Of a stretch of DNA of 62,692 nucleotides, positions 1 to 9,308 are shown piece after piece. This DNA comes from an uncultured Bacteroidia bacterium (GTDB lineage: Bacteria; Bacteroidota; Bacteroidia; Bacteroidales; Prolixibacteraceae). The notes beneath the pieces were generated by a model that worked only from the letters and a program-made list of their open reading frames with translations, had not been told where the DNA came from and searched no databases. A program made the position numbers and the translations under genes. Where the stretch lies: assembly GCA_903850335.1 (NCBI GenBank), contig CAINLJ010000004.1:1-62692 (forward strand), read 5' to 3'. Every line of letters starts with the position of its first letter. Position 1 is the first letter of the stretch.

Positions 1-28
1 ATTTATTATACTAAGGTAATTCAGAAGT

Positions 29-1324
29 TTATTTATTAAGTTGTTTCAACGCGTTTAAATTTGCTCCGATAGTTTCTTCAATTTCCTTGTCGGTATGGAC
101 ATAAGAGACAAAAAGACATTCAAACTGGGAAGGTGCAATGTAAATTCCGCTTTCAAGTGTCAATTTGAAAAAAGCTGCGTATGTTTCAGTATCCGATTTC
201 ATTGCTTCATGGAGTGAAGTTACCTGTGGTTCATTTGTGAAAAACAAAGTCATCATCGATCCGACTCTGTTTATTACTCCTTTAACTCCCGTTTCTGCAA
301 GATTTTTTCTGAAGCCAGCTTCAAGCTTTGCTGCTTTACGTTCAAGTTCAGAATAGAAATCTGTTGTATCTTTCATCATCGTAAGCATTGCAATTCCCGA
401 AGCCATTGCCAGTGGATTGCCTGATAATGTACCTGCTTGATATACAGGGCCCATTGGAGCAAGCATATCCATAATCTCTTTGCGTCCTCCATATGCACCT
501 ACAGGAAGTCCGCCACCAATAATCTTACCCAGAGTTGTCAGGTCAGGTTTAATCCCATAATACTCCTGAGCACCTCCTTTTGCAAGCCGGAAACCGGTGA
601 TAACTTCGTCAAAAATCAGAAGTGAACCATTTTCTGCGGTAATATCCCTTAATCCCTGAAGAAACCCTTCTGAGGGAGGCACGCAACCCATATTCCCGGA
701 AACTGGTTCAACGATAATTGCCGCTATCTCTTCCCCTTTTTCCCGGAATATTGCTTTCACAGATTCGAGGTTATTGTATTCAGCAATTACTGTGTCTCTT
801 GCAGTACCTATTGTAACGCCGGGACTATTTGGCAATCCGAGGGTAATGGCTCCGGACCCTGCCTGGATTAAAAAGCTATCACCATGACCATGGTAATTAC
901 CAGCAAACTTTAGAATTATTTCACGTGCGGTATAACCACGTGCCAACCGTATTGCACTCATGGTTGCCTCAGTTCCGGACGAGACCATACGAACCTTTTC
1001 AATGGATGGAACCATTTCGATGATCAGCTCCGCCATCCTGGTTTCATATTCTGTCGGGGCTCCATAGCTTGTCCCCTTTTGAGCCGCTTCGCTGATTGCT
1101 TCAAGAATGGTATCATGAGCATGACCGAAAATTAGTGGACCCCAGGAAGCCAGAAAATCTATATATTGGTTTCCATCAATGTCTGTAAGGATTGATCCTT
1201 TTGCTTTTTGAATAAATACAGGATTTAGGTTGACACTCTTAAACGCTCTTACCGGCGAATTTACTCCTCCTGGAATAACTTCCTGCGCTTTTTTAAAGGC
1301 GTCTACACTTTTTATGAATTGCAT
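29..1324 (-). CDS. hemL: Glutamate-1-semialdehyde 2,1-aminomutase (HemL)
   Basis: PLP enzyme that converts glutamate-1-semialdehyde to 5-aminolevulinate, the second step of the C5 haem pathway in the cytoplasm. The N-terminus carries [10 protein letters not shown] and the PLP-lysine motif is [14 protein letters not shown]; both are typical of HemL. The frame stays open further upstream, but that extension runs into an intergenic repeat, so I start at the ATG at 1324. This gives 431 residues, the usual family length. It is the last gene of the hemA-hemCD-hemB-hemL unit and is separated from hemB by 115 bp holding the repeat. The gene is complete; its stop lies 28 bp from the window edge. Confidence 0.96.
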   Translation of the reverse strand: MQFIKSVDAFKKAQEVIPGGVNSPVRAFKSVNLNPVFIQKAKGSILTDIDGNQYIDFLASWGPLIFGHAHDTILEAISEAAQKGTSYGAPTEYETRMAELIIEMVPSIEKVRMVSSGTEATMSAIRLARGYTAREIILKFAGNYHGHGDSFLIQAGSGAITLGLPNSPGVTIGTARDTVIAEYNNLESVKAIFREKGEEIAAIIVEPVSGNMGCVPPSEGFLQGLRDITAENGSLLIFDEVITGFRLAKGGAQEYYGIKPDLTTLGKIIGGGLPVGAYGGRKEIMDMLAPMGPVYQAGTLSGNPLAMASGIAMLTMMKDTTDFYSELERKAAKLEAGFRKNLAETGVKGVINRVGSMMTLFFTNEPQVTSLHEAMKSDTETYAAFFKLTLESGIYIAPSQFECLFVSYVHTDKEIEETIGANLNALKQLNK

Positions 1325-1332
1325 CCTTTTAC

Positions 1333-1435
1333 TTTTTGATATGGTGTGAATTTCTTTTGTTTTCGTCTTCGTGCCCTGGAAGCTTGAAAATACAACCACT
1401 GAGGCACGAAAGCACAAAGTTCCGCGAAGACTTAA
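1333..1435 (-). repeat. Dispersed CTTTGTG-type intergenic repeat with hairpin arms
   Basis: On the minus strand this stretch reads AACTTTGTGCTTTCGTG followed by CCTCAGTGGTT, an imperfect tandem of CTTYGTG-like units. It resembles the intergenic repeats of the form CTTTGTGTCTTTGTGGTT that are common in Bacteroidota and other environmental genomes. A second copy of the CTTCGTGCC word (plus strand 1367-1375) faces GGCACGAAAG (1403-1412), so the element can fold into a hairpin. It lies between hemB and hemL. The family assignment rests on memory of the motif. Confidence 0.6.
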
Positions 1436-1439
1436 AATA

Positions 1440-2417
1440 TTATTTTCCGTTCAGAATATTTGCGGCTTCGACAGCATGGTAGGTGATTATAATATCGGCT
1501 CCTGCTCTTTTGATTGAGGTAAGAACTTCCATCATCACTCTCGGGCCGTCAATCCAACCTCTTTCAGCAGCTGCTTTTAGCATCGAAAATTCCCCGCTTA
1601 CGTTATAGGCTGCAACAGGCATTTTAAATTCTGTTTTTACTCTGTATATCACATCCAGGTAACTTAGTGCCGGTTTTACCATCACAATATCAGCACCTTC
1701 GATAATGTCCTGTTCAACTTCACGAATTGCTTCATTCGAATTTGCAGGGTTCATCTGGTAGGTTGCGCGATTACCAAATTTCGGAGCACTTTCTGCGGCT
1801 TCCCTGAACGGCCCATAAAAGCCGGACGCATATTTAGCAGAATAGGCCATTATTGGAATCTTATTGTATCCGTTGGCATCAAGCTGAGTGCGTATTTCAC
1901 CTACCCGTCCATCCATCATGTCGCTGGGGGCAATCATATCAGCTCCTGCCTCGGCAAGGGAAACAGATTGTCTGGCAAGTGTTTTGAGAGTCATATCGTT
2001 ATCTACGTCCCCATCGATGATTGTGCCGCAATGACCGTGGGTTGTGTATTCGCAATTGCAAACGTCGGCAATTAGATATAGCCCGGGAACTTCTTTCTTG
2101 AGTGCACGAATTGCCTGTTGTACAATGCCATTATGTTCGCAGGCTACACTACCATCCTCATCTTTATGCGGAGGAATTCCAAAAAGTAAGACTGCCTTTA
2201 CTCCCGATGCAATGACTTTTTTGCTCTCTTCGACAAGCAAATCAACTGATAACTGGTAATTCCCGGGCATCGAACTGATCGGATTTTTAACATTCGATCC
2301 TGAAACTACAAATAATGGCATCACAAAATCATCCACCGAAAGTTTTGTCTCTGTGACCATTTGCCTTAACACACCATTGTATCTTAATCTTCTTAATCTT
2401 GTAACAGGGAATGCCAT
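1440..2417 (-). CDS. hemB: Porphobilinogen synthase (HemB)
   Basis: Condenses two 5-aminolevulinate molecules to porphobilinogen. The protein has 325 residues, the normal length. The three-cysteine zinc site [14 protein letters not shown] points to a zinc-dependent enzyme. The two active-site lysines lie in [14 protein letters not shown] and in [10 protein letters not shown], the latter being the Schiff-base lysine. The ATG at 2417 lies 12 bp after the hemC-hemD stop, so it is very likely co-transcribed with it. Confidence 0.97.
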   Translation of the reverse strand: MAFPVTRLRRLRYNGVLRQMVTETKLSVDDFVMPLFVVSGSNVKNPISSMPGNYQLSVDLLVEESKKVIASGVKAVLLFGIPPHKDEDGSVACEHNGIVQQAIRALKKEVPGLYLIADVCNCEYTTHGHCGTIIDGDVDNDMTLKTLARQSVSLAEAGADMIAPSDMMDGRVGEIRTQLDANGYNKIPIMAYSAKYASGFYGPFREAAESAPKFGNRATYQMNPANSNEAIREVEQDIIEGADIVMVKPALSYLDVIYRVKTEFKMPVAAYNVSGEFSMLKAAAERGWIDGPRVMMEVLTSIKRAGADIIITYHAVEAANILNGK

Positions 2418-2429
2418 ATTTTTTATATT

Positions 2430-4142
2430 TTATAATTGATAATATTCGATGATTGAATCTCTGATCCCTTCTGCATTTGATTTTTTAGCAGTGAAAAGTG
2501 GCTCAAGGCCTTCTCTTTGAATTGCCTTTGTAGTAACACTGCCAATACTTGCCAGTTTTAAGCCGGCTGGAAGGACTTTTCCATAAAACGAACAGAAGTT
2601 ATTGAAAGTTGAAGGACTTGTAAACAATATCAGATCATACTGGTCATTATTAATGAGTTCCATTATCTGATTGTCAGCCTTATCAGGTTTCACAGTTTGA
2701 TAAACATTGATGCGGTGTACCTTATTTTTATCCGACAGGAAGTTTTGAAGGGTATCATCAGCCAGGTTTCCAAGAGAAAGAAGTATATTCAGATTCTCAG
2801 GATTATAACGGGAGATAAACTGATTAACAAATTCTTCCGCTGTATTTTCGGGACTGATAAATGTTGGGGCATATCCATAATATTCCAGTTCAAGACCCGT
2901 TTTGACTCCTATTACTGCCAGCTTAAGTGCTTTGGGTATTTCGGTGCTTCCTTTAATATCGATTAGCTTTTTGAAGAAATTTACAACTCCGTTTTTACTC
3001 GTGAAGAATACCCAATCATATTGATCCAGATTATTAAGTTTTTCTTCCAGCTCAGGACCTGAGCCTGAAGGGACGATTTCGATCATAGGTAATTCCAGTG
3101 TTTTTGCACCGGCAGATTTTAAAATCTCAGGCAATGTATCACCTGGATCCAAGGCTCTTGTCGAAATGATAACTTTATCCTTTAAGACGGCCGCATTTTG
3201 CATATTTAACAAATTTCCGGCTCTAATCTCACTTAGAATGCCCTCTCCACCCCGGTTATAAATACTTTTTGCAAGTCTTGCCGAGATATATACAGCTTCA
3301 CTGACGTGACCCTCTGCCGAATCTTTTATATATGTATTCCCGTCGATACTGGAGATAAATCCTGTGATCTTAAATTTGTCACCCTCTATTTCAGTATAAC
3401 TACCCACAGGTATCTGACATCCTCCTTCAAGTGTTCCCAGGAATGCCCTTTCAGACTCAGTTGCCAGTAAAGACATTGGATGATTGATCTTTCCAACCAG
3501 ATTTTCGATCTCCGTATCATTTTCCCTGATCTCTACTGCAATTGCTCCCTGACTACAGGCAGGAATCATAACTTCAGGATCAAAGAGTTCTGAAATATAT
3601 TCACCCATTTCAAGACGTTGTAATCCGGCACCGGCCATAACCATTACATCACAATATCCCTCCTGCATCTTCCGTATCCGCGTGTTAACGTTTCCGCGAA
3701 TCTCAATAATTTTAAAGTCCTTATTGATTCTTAGAAGTTGCGCTTTTCGCCTGAGGCTGGAGGTAGCTATGACATCATTCTCCGTCAGATCCTTGATCTT
3801 TCGTCCATCCGCACTGATTAATGCATCCCGGATATCACCACGTTTTAAAACAGCCCCTAATTTTGCACCTTCAGGGAACCGGGTAGGCAAATCTTTTAGG
3901 CTATGAACGGCCATGTCAATATCATTATTGAACAATGCAGTTTCCATTTCTTTGGTAAACAGCCCTTTATCTCCAATTTTGGATAAGGCAACATCAAGAA
4001 TCTGATCACCCTTTGTTTTTATGATCTCAATGATAAATGCAGTTTCCGGGAATTGTTTCTGAAGCTCTTCCTGAACAAGAAAAGCCTGGTACAACGCTAG
4101 TTTACTTCCTCGTGTACCAATCTTTATGGTTTTATTGGTCAT
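2430..4142 (-). CDS. hemCD: Hydroxymethylbilane synthase / uroporphyrinogen-III synthase fusion (HemC-HemD)
   Basis: Bifunctional protein of 570 residues. Residues 1 to about 305 are hydroxymethylbilane synthase, starting with IKIGTRGSKLALYQA and carrying the dipyrromethane-cofactor cysteine in LEGGCQIPVG. Residues from about 330 to the end match uroporphyrinogen-III synthase (KVIISTRALDPGDTLP, then FFTSKNGVVNFF and LILFTSPSTFNNF). The two catalyse consecutive steps, so fusion could channel the unstable linear tetrapyrrole. The ATG overlaps the hemA stop by one base (TAATG), which suggests translational coupling. Confidence 0.95.
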   Translation of the reverse strand: MTNKTIKIGTRGSKLALYQAFLVQEELQKQFPETAFIIEIIKTKGDQILDVALSKIGDKGLFTKEMETALFNNDIDMAVHSLKDLPTRFPEGAKLGAVLKRGDIRDALISADGRKIKDLTENDVIATSSLRRKAQLLRINKDFKIIEIRGNVNTRIRKMQEGYCDVMVMAGAGLQRLEMGEYISELFDPEVMIPACSQGAIAVEIRENDTEIENLVGKINHPMSLLATESERAFLGTLEGGCQIPVGSYTEIEGDKFKITGFISSIDGNTYIKDSAEGHVSEAVYISARLAKSIYNRGGEGILSEIRAGNLLNMQNAAVLKDKVIISTRALDPGDTLPEILKSAGAKTLELPMIEIVPSGSGPELEEKLNNLDQYDWVFFTSKNGVVNFFKKLIDIKGSTEIPKALKLAVIGVKTGLELEYYGYAPTFISPENTAEEFVNQFISRYNPENLNILLSLGNLADDTLQNFLSDKNKVHRINVYQTVKPDKADNQIMELINNDQYDLILFTSPSTFNNFCSFYGKVLPAGLKLASIGSVTTKAIQREGLEPLFTAKKSNAEGIRDSIIEYYQL

Positions 4143-5389
4143 TAATTGAATTCAAATAATTTATTAAGCATCGAAATGTATTCCTCTTGTCTCCCATTAT
4201 TGGTAACTGATTTTACATTTTCGATCATTAGGCCAATAAATTTTTTAGTGATTATCTCTCCGTATGCAACGGCTTTCTCATGGTCATCATCCTTCTGGTT
4301 CTTAAGGTAGCCATCAAGCATCGTTTTATTGACCTCTTGAAAACGACTCGAAATATTCTGAAAAGTAGGAACTAAAACCTGAATTGAGTGCCATTGTGAA
4401 AATTCGGCAACTGATTCTTCAATTATCAATTCAGCATGGGTAATTTCCCCTTTTCTTCGCTCCAGGTTATCCCCTATGACTTCATTTAAGGCATCAATAT
4501 CGTAGACATGAACATTAGGAATACTTCCTACACCAACAGCAACATTACGGGGAACCGAAAGATCAATAAAAAAAAGCGGTTCGTTATTTCGTTCTACCAT
4601 TGCTTTTCTTACCATTTCCTCAGTAAACAGTGGTTTCTTCGATGCTGTGGAAGAAATTACGATATCGTTGGAAACCAGAAGATCTTCAAGCTGGTCAAAA
4701 TTTGCTACTTTACATTGATATTTTTCAGCAAGTTCACAAGCTTTCTCCTGCGTCCTGTTAACAACTGTAAACTGATTGCAATCTTTTTTTAGGAGGTTAA
4801 GCATTGTGAGTTCACTTGTCTGACCTGCACCAACCACAAGTACAGGGTGGGAGCAAAGATTCTGAAGTTTTCTTCCGGCAAGTTCAACTCCCACATAGCT
4901 GATAGAAACTGCGCCCTTATTGAGTGCCGTATTGGTCCTAATCTCTTTACCAGTCTTTAAGGCTTCATTAAAAAGTTTGTAAAGTACTGAACTGCAATGC
5001 TGATTATTCTGACTGATATTGAATGCATCCTTAATCTGGCCTACAATCTGATATTCTCCCAAAGCCATTGAATCAAGTCCCGAAACAACGCGGAATAAAT
5101 GCTTTACCGCATCTTCATTTCTCATCTGATAAAAATGTGCCTTAACTTCAGAAGAAACTTTACGGTATTCAATTAGTGTATTGCCAATTATATCAAAATC
5201 GGCAGAGTGTCTATCCTTAAGTTCAAAGTAAATTTCGGTCCGGTTGCATGTGGAGACTACGATAGCACCAAGCACGCCCCTGGCCTTAATCAACGGAACA
5301 AATCTTTTGATATCTTCTTCGCAAAATACAAATTTCTCCCTGATCTCTATTGGAGCCGATTTATGATTTAATCCAAATAATCCTATCAT
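4142..5389 (-). CDS. hemA: Glutamyl-tRNA reductase (HemA)
   Basis: NADPH-dependent reduction of glutamyl-tRNA(Glu) to glutamate-1-semialdehyde, the committed step of the C5 pathway. The protein has 415 residues. The catalytic cysteine is in STCNRTEIYFE near residue 50, the Rossmann motif is VVGAGQTSEL, and the C-terminal dimerisation helix is present. It is the promoter-proximal gene of the haem operon. The 481-bp region upstream separates it from the divergent ABC operon. Confidence 0.96.
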   Translation of the reverse strand: MIGLFGLNHKSAPIEIREKFVFCEEDIKRFVPLIKARGVLGAIVVSTCNRTEIYFELKDRHSADFDIIGNTLIEYRKVSSEVKAHFYQMRNEDAVKHLFRVVSGLDSMALGEYQIVGQIKDAFNISQNNQHCSSVLYKLFNEALKTGKEIRTNTALNKGAVSISYVGVELAGRKLQNLCSHPVLVVGAGQTSELTMLNLLKKDCNQFTVVNRTQEKACELAEKYQCKVANFDQLEDLLVSNDIVISSTASKKPLFTEEMVRKAMVERNNEPLFFIDLSVPRNVAVGVGSIPNVHVYDIDALNEVIGDNLERRKGEITHAELIIEESVAEFSQWHSIQVLVPTFQNISSRFQEVNKTMLDGYLKNQKDDDHEKAVAYGEIITKKFIGLMIENVKSVTNNGRQEEYISMLNKLFEFN

Positions 5390-5795
5390 CCTACTTTGCT
5401 TTCATGATTATTACATTGCAATTTTAGAAACAGAATCTGAAGCAAATCTGTAGTATTTTGGCAAAATCGATAGAATTGGAGAGCATTTTACCTTTTGCAG
5501 GATTATTTATTATTATTCCACATAGCCTGTTGAACAGGCTGGCTCTTTCAATATCGGAATATCAGTGCGCAATTTTGTTGTATAATTTGCTAATATATTG
5601 AATGATAATATTATATGTTTATAGACATTACCTGGGTTTTAAACTCTGACGGGAACAGACTTCAAAGTCTCCAAATTCTCAGTCGTCTATTTATATTTAT
5701 TCTATATCATAGTATTTGAGACTAAAAACACTTCCGTCAACAGAGTCATTGGAAAAGTTGATTTGAAACGTTTCATTCTGCATCAGGGTCAAGAC
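5390..5795. promoter_or_regulatory. Divergent intergenic region with two short palindromes
   Basis: No ORF of note lies here. It should hold the hemA promoter on the minus strand. Two perfect palindromes are visible: AGCCTGTTGAACAGGCT at 5524-5540 (8-bp arms, one-base centre) and AGACTTCAAAGTCT at 5657-5670 (6-bp arms). Either could be an operator or a short hairpin. I found no clean TAnnTTTG box for hemA. Confidence 0.45.
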
Positions 5796-5839
5796 AATCT
5801 GTTAAATAATCCATACATTTGTATTGTACTTAACAGATT
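5796..5839 (+). promoter_or_regulatory. Promoter of the ABC operon: TACATTTG box inside an inverted repeat
   Basis: AATCTGTTAA (5796-5805) is repeated inverted as TTAACAGATT (5830-5839), with 24 bases between them. Inside the interval, TACATTTG at 5814-5821 matches the Bacteroidota -7 consensus TAnnTTTG exactly. The first ATG of the operon is 31 bp past the second arm. A box lying between two dyad arms is the layout expected of an operator. No clear -33 TTG was found. Confidence 0.55.
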
Positions 5840-5870
5840 ATTGAATCAACCGTAATAAATCAATTGAATT

Positions 5871-6575
5871 ATGGCAGAAAATGACAAGGGATTTAGTTTC
5901 AAACGTCTGTTTTTCAGGGACGCTGAATTTGTTGAACCGCAAGCTTATACTCCGGTACAGGAACATAAAAGTAACGTGAACCTGGATGGTTATACTTTAA
6001 ATCCGGTCACACTTTCACCCGTAGGTGGCAAGGAACAACCACTTCTTGAAGATTTTGTCCAGCGACTTCAAAACCTGATCAACCAGAACAACCAGCCAGG
6101 TTTTGATTTCCTCGATTTTACAGAATCGCTGTTTGAAGAGAAGCAAAATCCTACTCCTGAAGTTTACAAAACAGTTTTCCGCATAGCTCAGAAAATGGAT
6201 AAATCACTCTCTCCTGCCCGTTTGATTGAAAGTGCTGCTTTTTATAAAGATTTGGTGCAACACACAGTCGAAAACGAGATAAGCAAAGGAGAGGCTAAAA
6301 AACAGGGATTGCTGTCTGAAAAAGATAATGAAAAGAATAATCTTGACAAAAGCCTCAAAGAGACACGGTCTAAAATCCAGGAACTTACAAGACAGATCCA
6401 GGAACTTCAAAATCAGGATCTTGCACTGAGTAATCAGGTAATGGCTATCGACCAGAAATATGGCAGCCAGTTTATCGATATTGACAGGAAAATAAATGCA
6501 ATCCAAAGTGCCAAGGAACAGGTTCTTGTGAGTATTGTGGATATTGAAGCAGGAATTAAATCAAATCTATCTTAA
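5871..6575 (+). CDS. Unrecognised cytosolic coiled-coil protein, first gene of the ABC operon
   Basis: I do not recognise a family. The protein has 234 residues with no signal peptide or membrane segment. The first ~60 residues look extended and proline-rich; residues ~60-140 look helical (LEDFVQRLQNLINQNN, then VFRIAQKMDKSLSPARLIES). The C-terminal ~90 residues form a charged and glutamine-rich coiled coil (EKNNLDKSLKETRSKIQELT onward). The next gene starts nine bases after the stop. Coiled coil plus tight linkage suggest a structural or scaffold partner of the membrane proteins downstream; that is inference. Confidence 0.85.
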   Translation: MAENDKGFSFKRLFFRDAEFVEPQAYTPVQEHKSNVNLDGYTLNPVTLSPVGGKEQPLLEDFVQRLQNLINQNNQPGFDFLDFTESLFEEKQNPTPEVYKTVFRIAQKMDKSLSPARLIESAAFYKDLVQHTVENEISKGEAKKQGLLSEKDNEKNNLDKSLKETRSKIQELTRQIQELQNQDLALSNQVMAIDQKYGSQFIDIDRKINAIQSAKEQVLVSIVDIEAGIKSNLS

Positions 6576-6584
6576 AATAAAGCT

Positions 6585-7706
6585 ATGGAAATGGAAACAA
6601 AAACGGTTACCCAATTGCCCATCATGAAATATTTTGATGATGCAAAATTGATGGAGCGGGGGAAAGAGACAATTGGGAATTGGCGTAAAGGTGAAAGACC
6701 AATTGGGGCGGTTGTCGGACTTTTACTGATCGGCATTATTGGTTACGGCACTTTCAGGTGGATAATTCCCGCCGTATTCAACGCGTTAAGCCAGGTTTTT
6801 GCTGTGATTGCTTCCGTTCTGACGGTCGTTCTTTTTATTTTTTTGATGCCTGTCATTTTTAAATTATTCCGTCGTATTGTGCGTTCATTTCATAAAGCTA
6901 TAATCAGGTGGAACCCGTTTGACGAACTTGATGAGCAAAAGGAGAAAATGTGGGCAACACACGATCTGTTTTTACTGCACAAAGCCAAAATTAAGCAACT
7001 TCGGAATGATTTTGAGCAAATGTCGAATGAAACTCGTACTGTTGCTGAAAATGCGAAAAGTGAAGTCCAGAAGCAAACAAAAAAAGCTGGAGAAACGAAA
7101 GCACTTATGGACAAAATGATTGCAGAGAAAGGCGAAGCAATTAAGGAAACAGATGAATATGTTGAACTCCAGCAAAAATTTATTAATGCAACTTCAGCGG
7201 GAACACGGACCAATACAACACTTGAGAAAAATATTGAGTGGACCACCAAGTATGCTGCACGGTCAAATATCTTTGCCAATCTCGACCGCAAATTAGCCAT
7301 TGGCGCCACACTTCTTGAAAATAAAATAAAGGATTTTGAGGAGAGTATCAATATTATGAAGAAGGATTGGGAAATGGCAGCAGCTTCACGTGGTGCCACG
7401 GCTATCCTTAAAGAAATACTTGGGCCTGGGGGACAGAACTGGAAACTGGAATATGCCCTCGAATTTGTAGCTGGACGTATTTCGGCAGACCTGGCGATGA
7501 CGGCACAAAACCTTGAAGATCTGGAAAGAAATACGACTGCATTTAATTTCGACAGCGATGAGGCGTATGACAAACTATTGGCAATCGGCAATAAACTCGA
7601 TGCCGGTCAGATCACTGTTCCGGATCCGACAAAGATTGCTAATCCAAACCATAAACTCACACGTGAAGAGAAAAATTCAGCCGGTCCGCTGGGTGAAATT
7701 TTTTAA
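6585..7706 (+). CDS. Unrecognised membrane-anchored coiled-coil protein
   Basis: No family recognised. The protein has 373 residues. After a charged N-terminus come two hydrophobic segments at about residues 40-62 and 68-93, then a basic stretch (KLFRRIVRSFHKAIIRW). A long alpha-helical coiled-coil region follows to about residue 330 (for example FEQMSNETRTVAENAKSEVQ). By the positive-inside rule the coiled coil is probably cytoplasmic, like the product of the preceding gene. It vaguely recalls PspA/VIPP-like or TelA-like helical proteins, but I see no diagnostic motif. Conserved synteny with the SBP-OmpA gene would be the best clue to its role. Confidence 0.85.
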   Translation: MEMETKTVTQLPIMKYFDDAKLMERGKETIGNWRKGERPIGAVVGLLLIGIIGYGTFRWIIPAVFNALSQVFAVIASVLTVVLFIFLMPVIFKLFRRIVRSFHKAIIRWNPFDELDEQKEKMWATHDLFLLHKAKIKQLRNDFEQMSNETRTVAENAKSEVQKQTKKAGETKALMDKMIAEKGEAIKETDEYVELQQKFINATSAGTRTNTTLEKNIEWTTKYAARSNIFANLDRKLAIGATLLENKIKDFEESINIMKKDWEMAAASRGATAILKEILGPGGQNWKLEYALEFVAGRISADLAMTAQNLEDLERNTTAFNFDSDEAYDKLLAIGNKLDAGQITVPDPTKIANPNHKLTREEKNSAGPLGEIF

Positions 7707-7751
7707 AATAAATGAAATTATTATCAATTAAATTATTTAAAGAGATATAAA

Positions 7752-9305
7752 ATGGCAACTGAATTTCAAAATAAACCCGCAACCTCAATTCCAGGTTTCC
7801 CGCAAAACTGGACCTTTGGATTTCAACTGATTGTTCTTCTTCTAATCCTCGGCGTTATTGGATCGGGAGTCTATTTTGGTTATCCCTATTTAAACATGGC
7901 AGCTAAAGGCAATAAAGCAGAGCTGCGCGCCGGATTTAATAATTTCGTCGGCTTTGCCCCAGGTATCGACATTAACGGAGGTGCTGCCCCCAATAAAAAC
8001 TCTAGAATGTACAAGGAGTTTGGTGTTCTGTTCGAAGCAATCAGGATGGACGATATGCAAAAATTAAATGATGCTCTCAAAAACGGGGATCTTGATTTTA
8101 TTTTTACAACTACCGATATTTCGCCAATTGGAATGGACAGGAACAGCGACCTTGCTAAAATGAATGTTGTTCAGTTTCTTAAGATTGACGATTCACGCGG
8201 AGCGGATGTGTTTATCGTTGATTCGAAGATAAATACAGTGGCTGATCTTAAAGGAAAAAAAATTGCCTGTGCCCTTGGGTGGCCAAGCAACACCTTGCTT
8301 CATGCAACCCTCGAGGCTGGCGGTCTGACTGAAGCGGATGTGCATATTCTTCCGATGGGCGACCCCTCAGCTGCAAAAACGGCATTCACTACCGGTAATG
8401 CGGATGCAACAGTGGTCTGGTCGCCTGATGATGAGGAATGTCTTAAGGCAAGATCATCCAAGGTACTTACAAGTACAGATTTGCTTCCAAATATTATTAT
8501 GGACGGATTTATAGCCCGTAAAGAGGTTCTGGAAAAGAAAAAAGATCTTTTTATTAAACTTTCGAAGGCCTGGCTTGTAGCCAATTCAGAGATGAAAGAT
8601 CCTGCCCGAATGGCCAAAGCTGCCCAAACCTATAAAACAGCTTTTGAAGTACCCGATGATGCTAGTGTTATCCTGAACGGAATGAAAAAAATCCATTTTG
8701 CCACTTATGGCGATAATGTGAACTTCTTTGGCTTAAGTACCGATTATGCCGGAATTACTGGACAGCAACTTTACACAAAAATGGCAAGGGTATATAAAAC
8801 CGGATATGGCAATAAACTGACAAATATTGTCTCCTGGGCAGAAGCGTCTTATCCATTAATAGTTCAATCTGTAAGTGATTTAAAGGGTGAAGCCCATGCA
8901 GCCGAGGGACAGATCAAATTTGAAGCTCCAACTGTGGCCGAAACAAAAGCACCTGCGGTAGCGAGTAAACCAATTATTATCAATTTCGCAACGGGGTCTT
9001 TTGCCCTTAATGCTGAAATGAAAGGAAAAATTGAAAATCAGCTCGGACAATTGTCTGTCGAATTTGCAGGCATGAAAGTGCGCATTGAAGGGAATACCGA
9101 TAATGTTGGAAGTGCTGCAATGAACCGGGATCTCTCCTATAAACGCGCTAAATCAGTAGCTGACTACCTTGTAAAAACCTACAGTTTTGATCCTAACCGG
9201 TTTGTTATTGTTGGGAACGGTCCCGATAAACCGGTTGCAAACAACAATACTGAGGATGGCAAGAGTGCAAATCGCAGGACTGAATTCCAGCTGTTAGGCA
9301 AATAA
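7752..9305 (+). CDS. Membrane-anchored NitT/TauT-type substrate-binding protein fused to an OmpA-like domain
   Basis: Three parts are visible in 517 residues. A single transmembrane helix lies near residues 25-45 (FQLIVLLLILGVIGSGVYFG) with no signal-peptidase or lipobox site. A periplasmic binding fold of the SsuA/TauA/NMT1 type covers about 60-390 (TVADLKGKKIACALGWPSNT; ATVVWSPDDEECL). An OmpA C-terminal peptidoglycan-binding domain covers about 410-517 (FATGSFALNAEM; RIEGNTDNVGSAAMN; RDLSYKRAKSVADYL; NRRTEF). The binding protein would therefore be tethered to the inner membrane at one end and the cell wall at the other. The permease ATG follows three bases after the stop. The substrate cannot be read from the sequence. 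Confidence 0.9.
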   Translation: MATEFQNKPATSIPGFPQNWTFGFQLIVLLLILGVIGSGVYFGYPYLNMAAKGNKAELRAGFNNFVGFAPGIDINGGAAPNKNSRMYKEFGVLFEAIRMDDMQKLNDALKNGDLDFIFTTTDISPIGMDRNSDLAKMNVVQFLKIDDSRGADVFIVDSKINTVADLKGKKIACALGWPSNTLLHATLEAGGLTEADVHILPMGDPSAAKTAFTTGNADATVVWSPDDEECLKARSSKVLTSTDLLPNIIMDGFIARKEVLEKKKDLFIKLSKAWLVANSEMKDPARMAKAAQTYKTAFEVPDDASVILNGMKKIHFATYGDNVNFFGLSTDYAGITGQQLYTKMARVYKTGYGNKLTNIVSWAEASYPLIVQSVSDLKGEAHAAEGQIKFEAPTVAETKAPAVASKPIIINFATGSFALNAEMKGKIENQLGQLSVEFAGMKVRIEGNTDNVGSAAMNRDLSYKRAKSVADYLVKTYSFDPNRFVIVGNGPDKPVANNNTEDGKSANRRTEFQLLGK

Positions 9306-9308
9306 AAT

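Noticed and set aside
6890-7591. Long minus-strand frame of 233 codons
   Set aside because: It is antisense to the membrane coiled-coil gene, has serine/phenylalanine-rich composition typical of a reverse shadow, and has no start context or domain.
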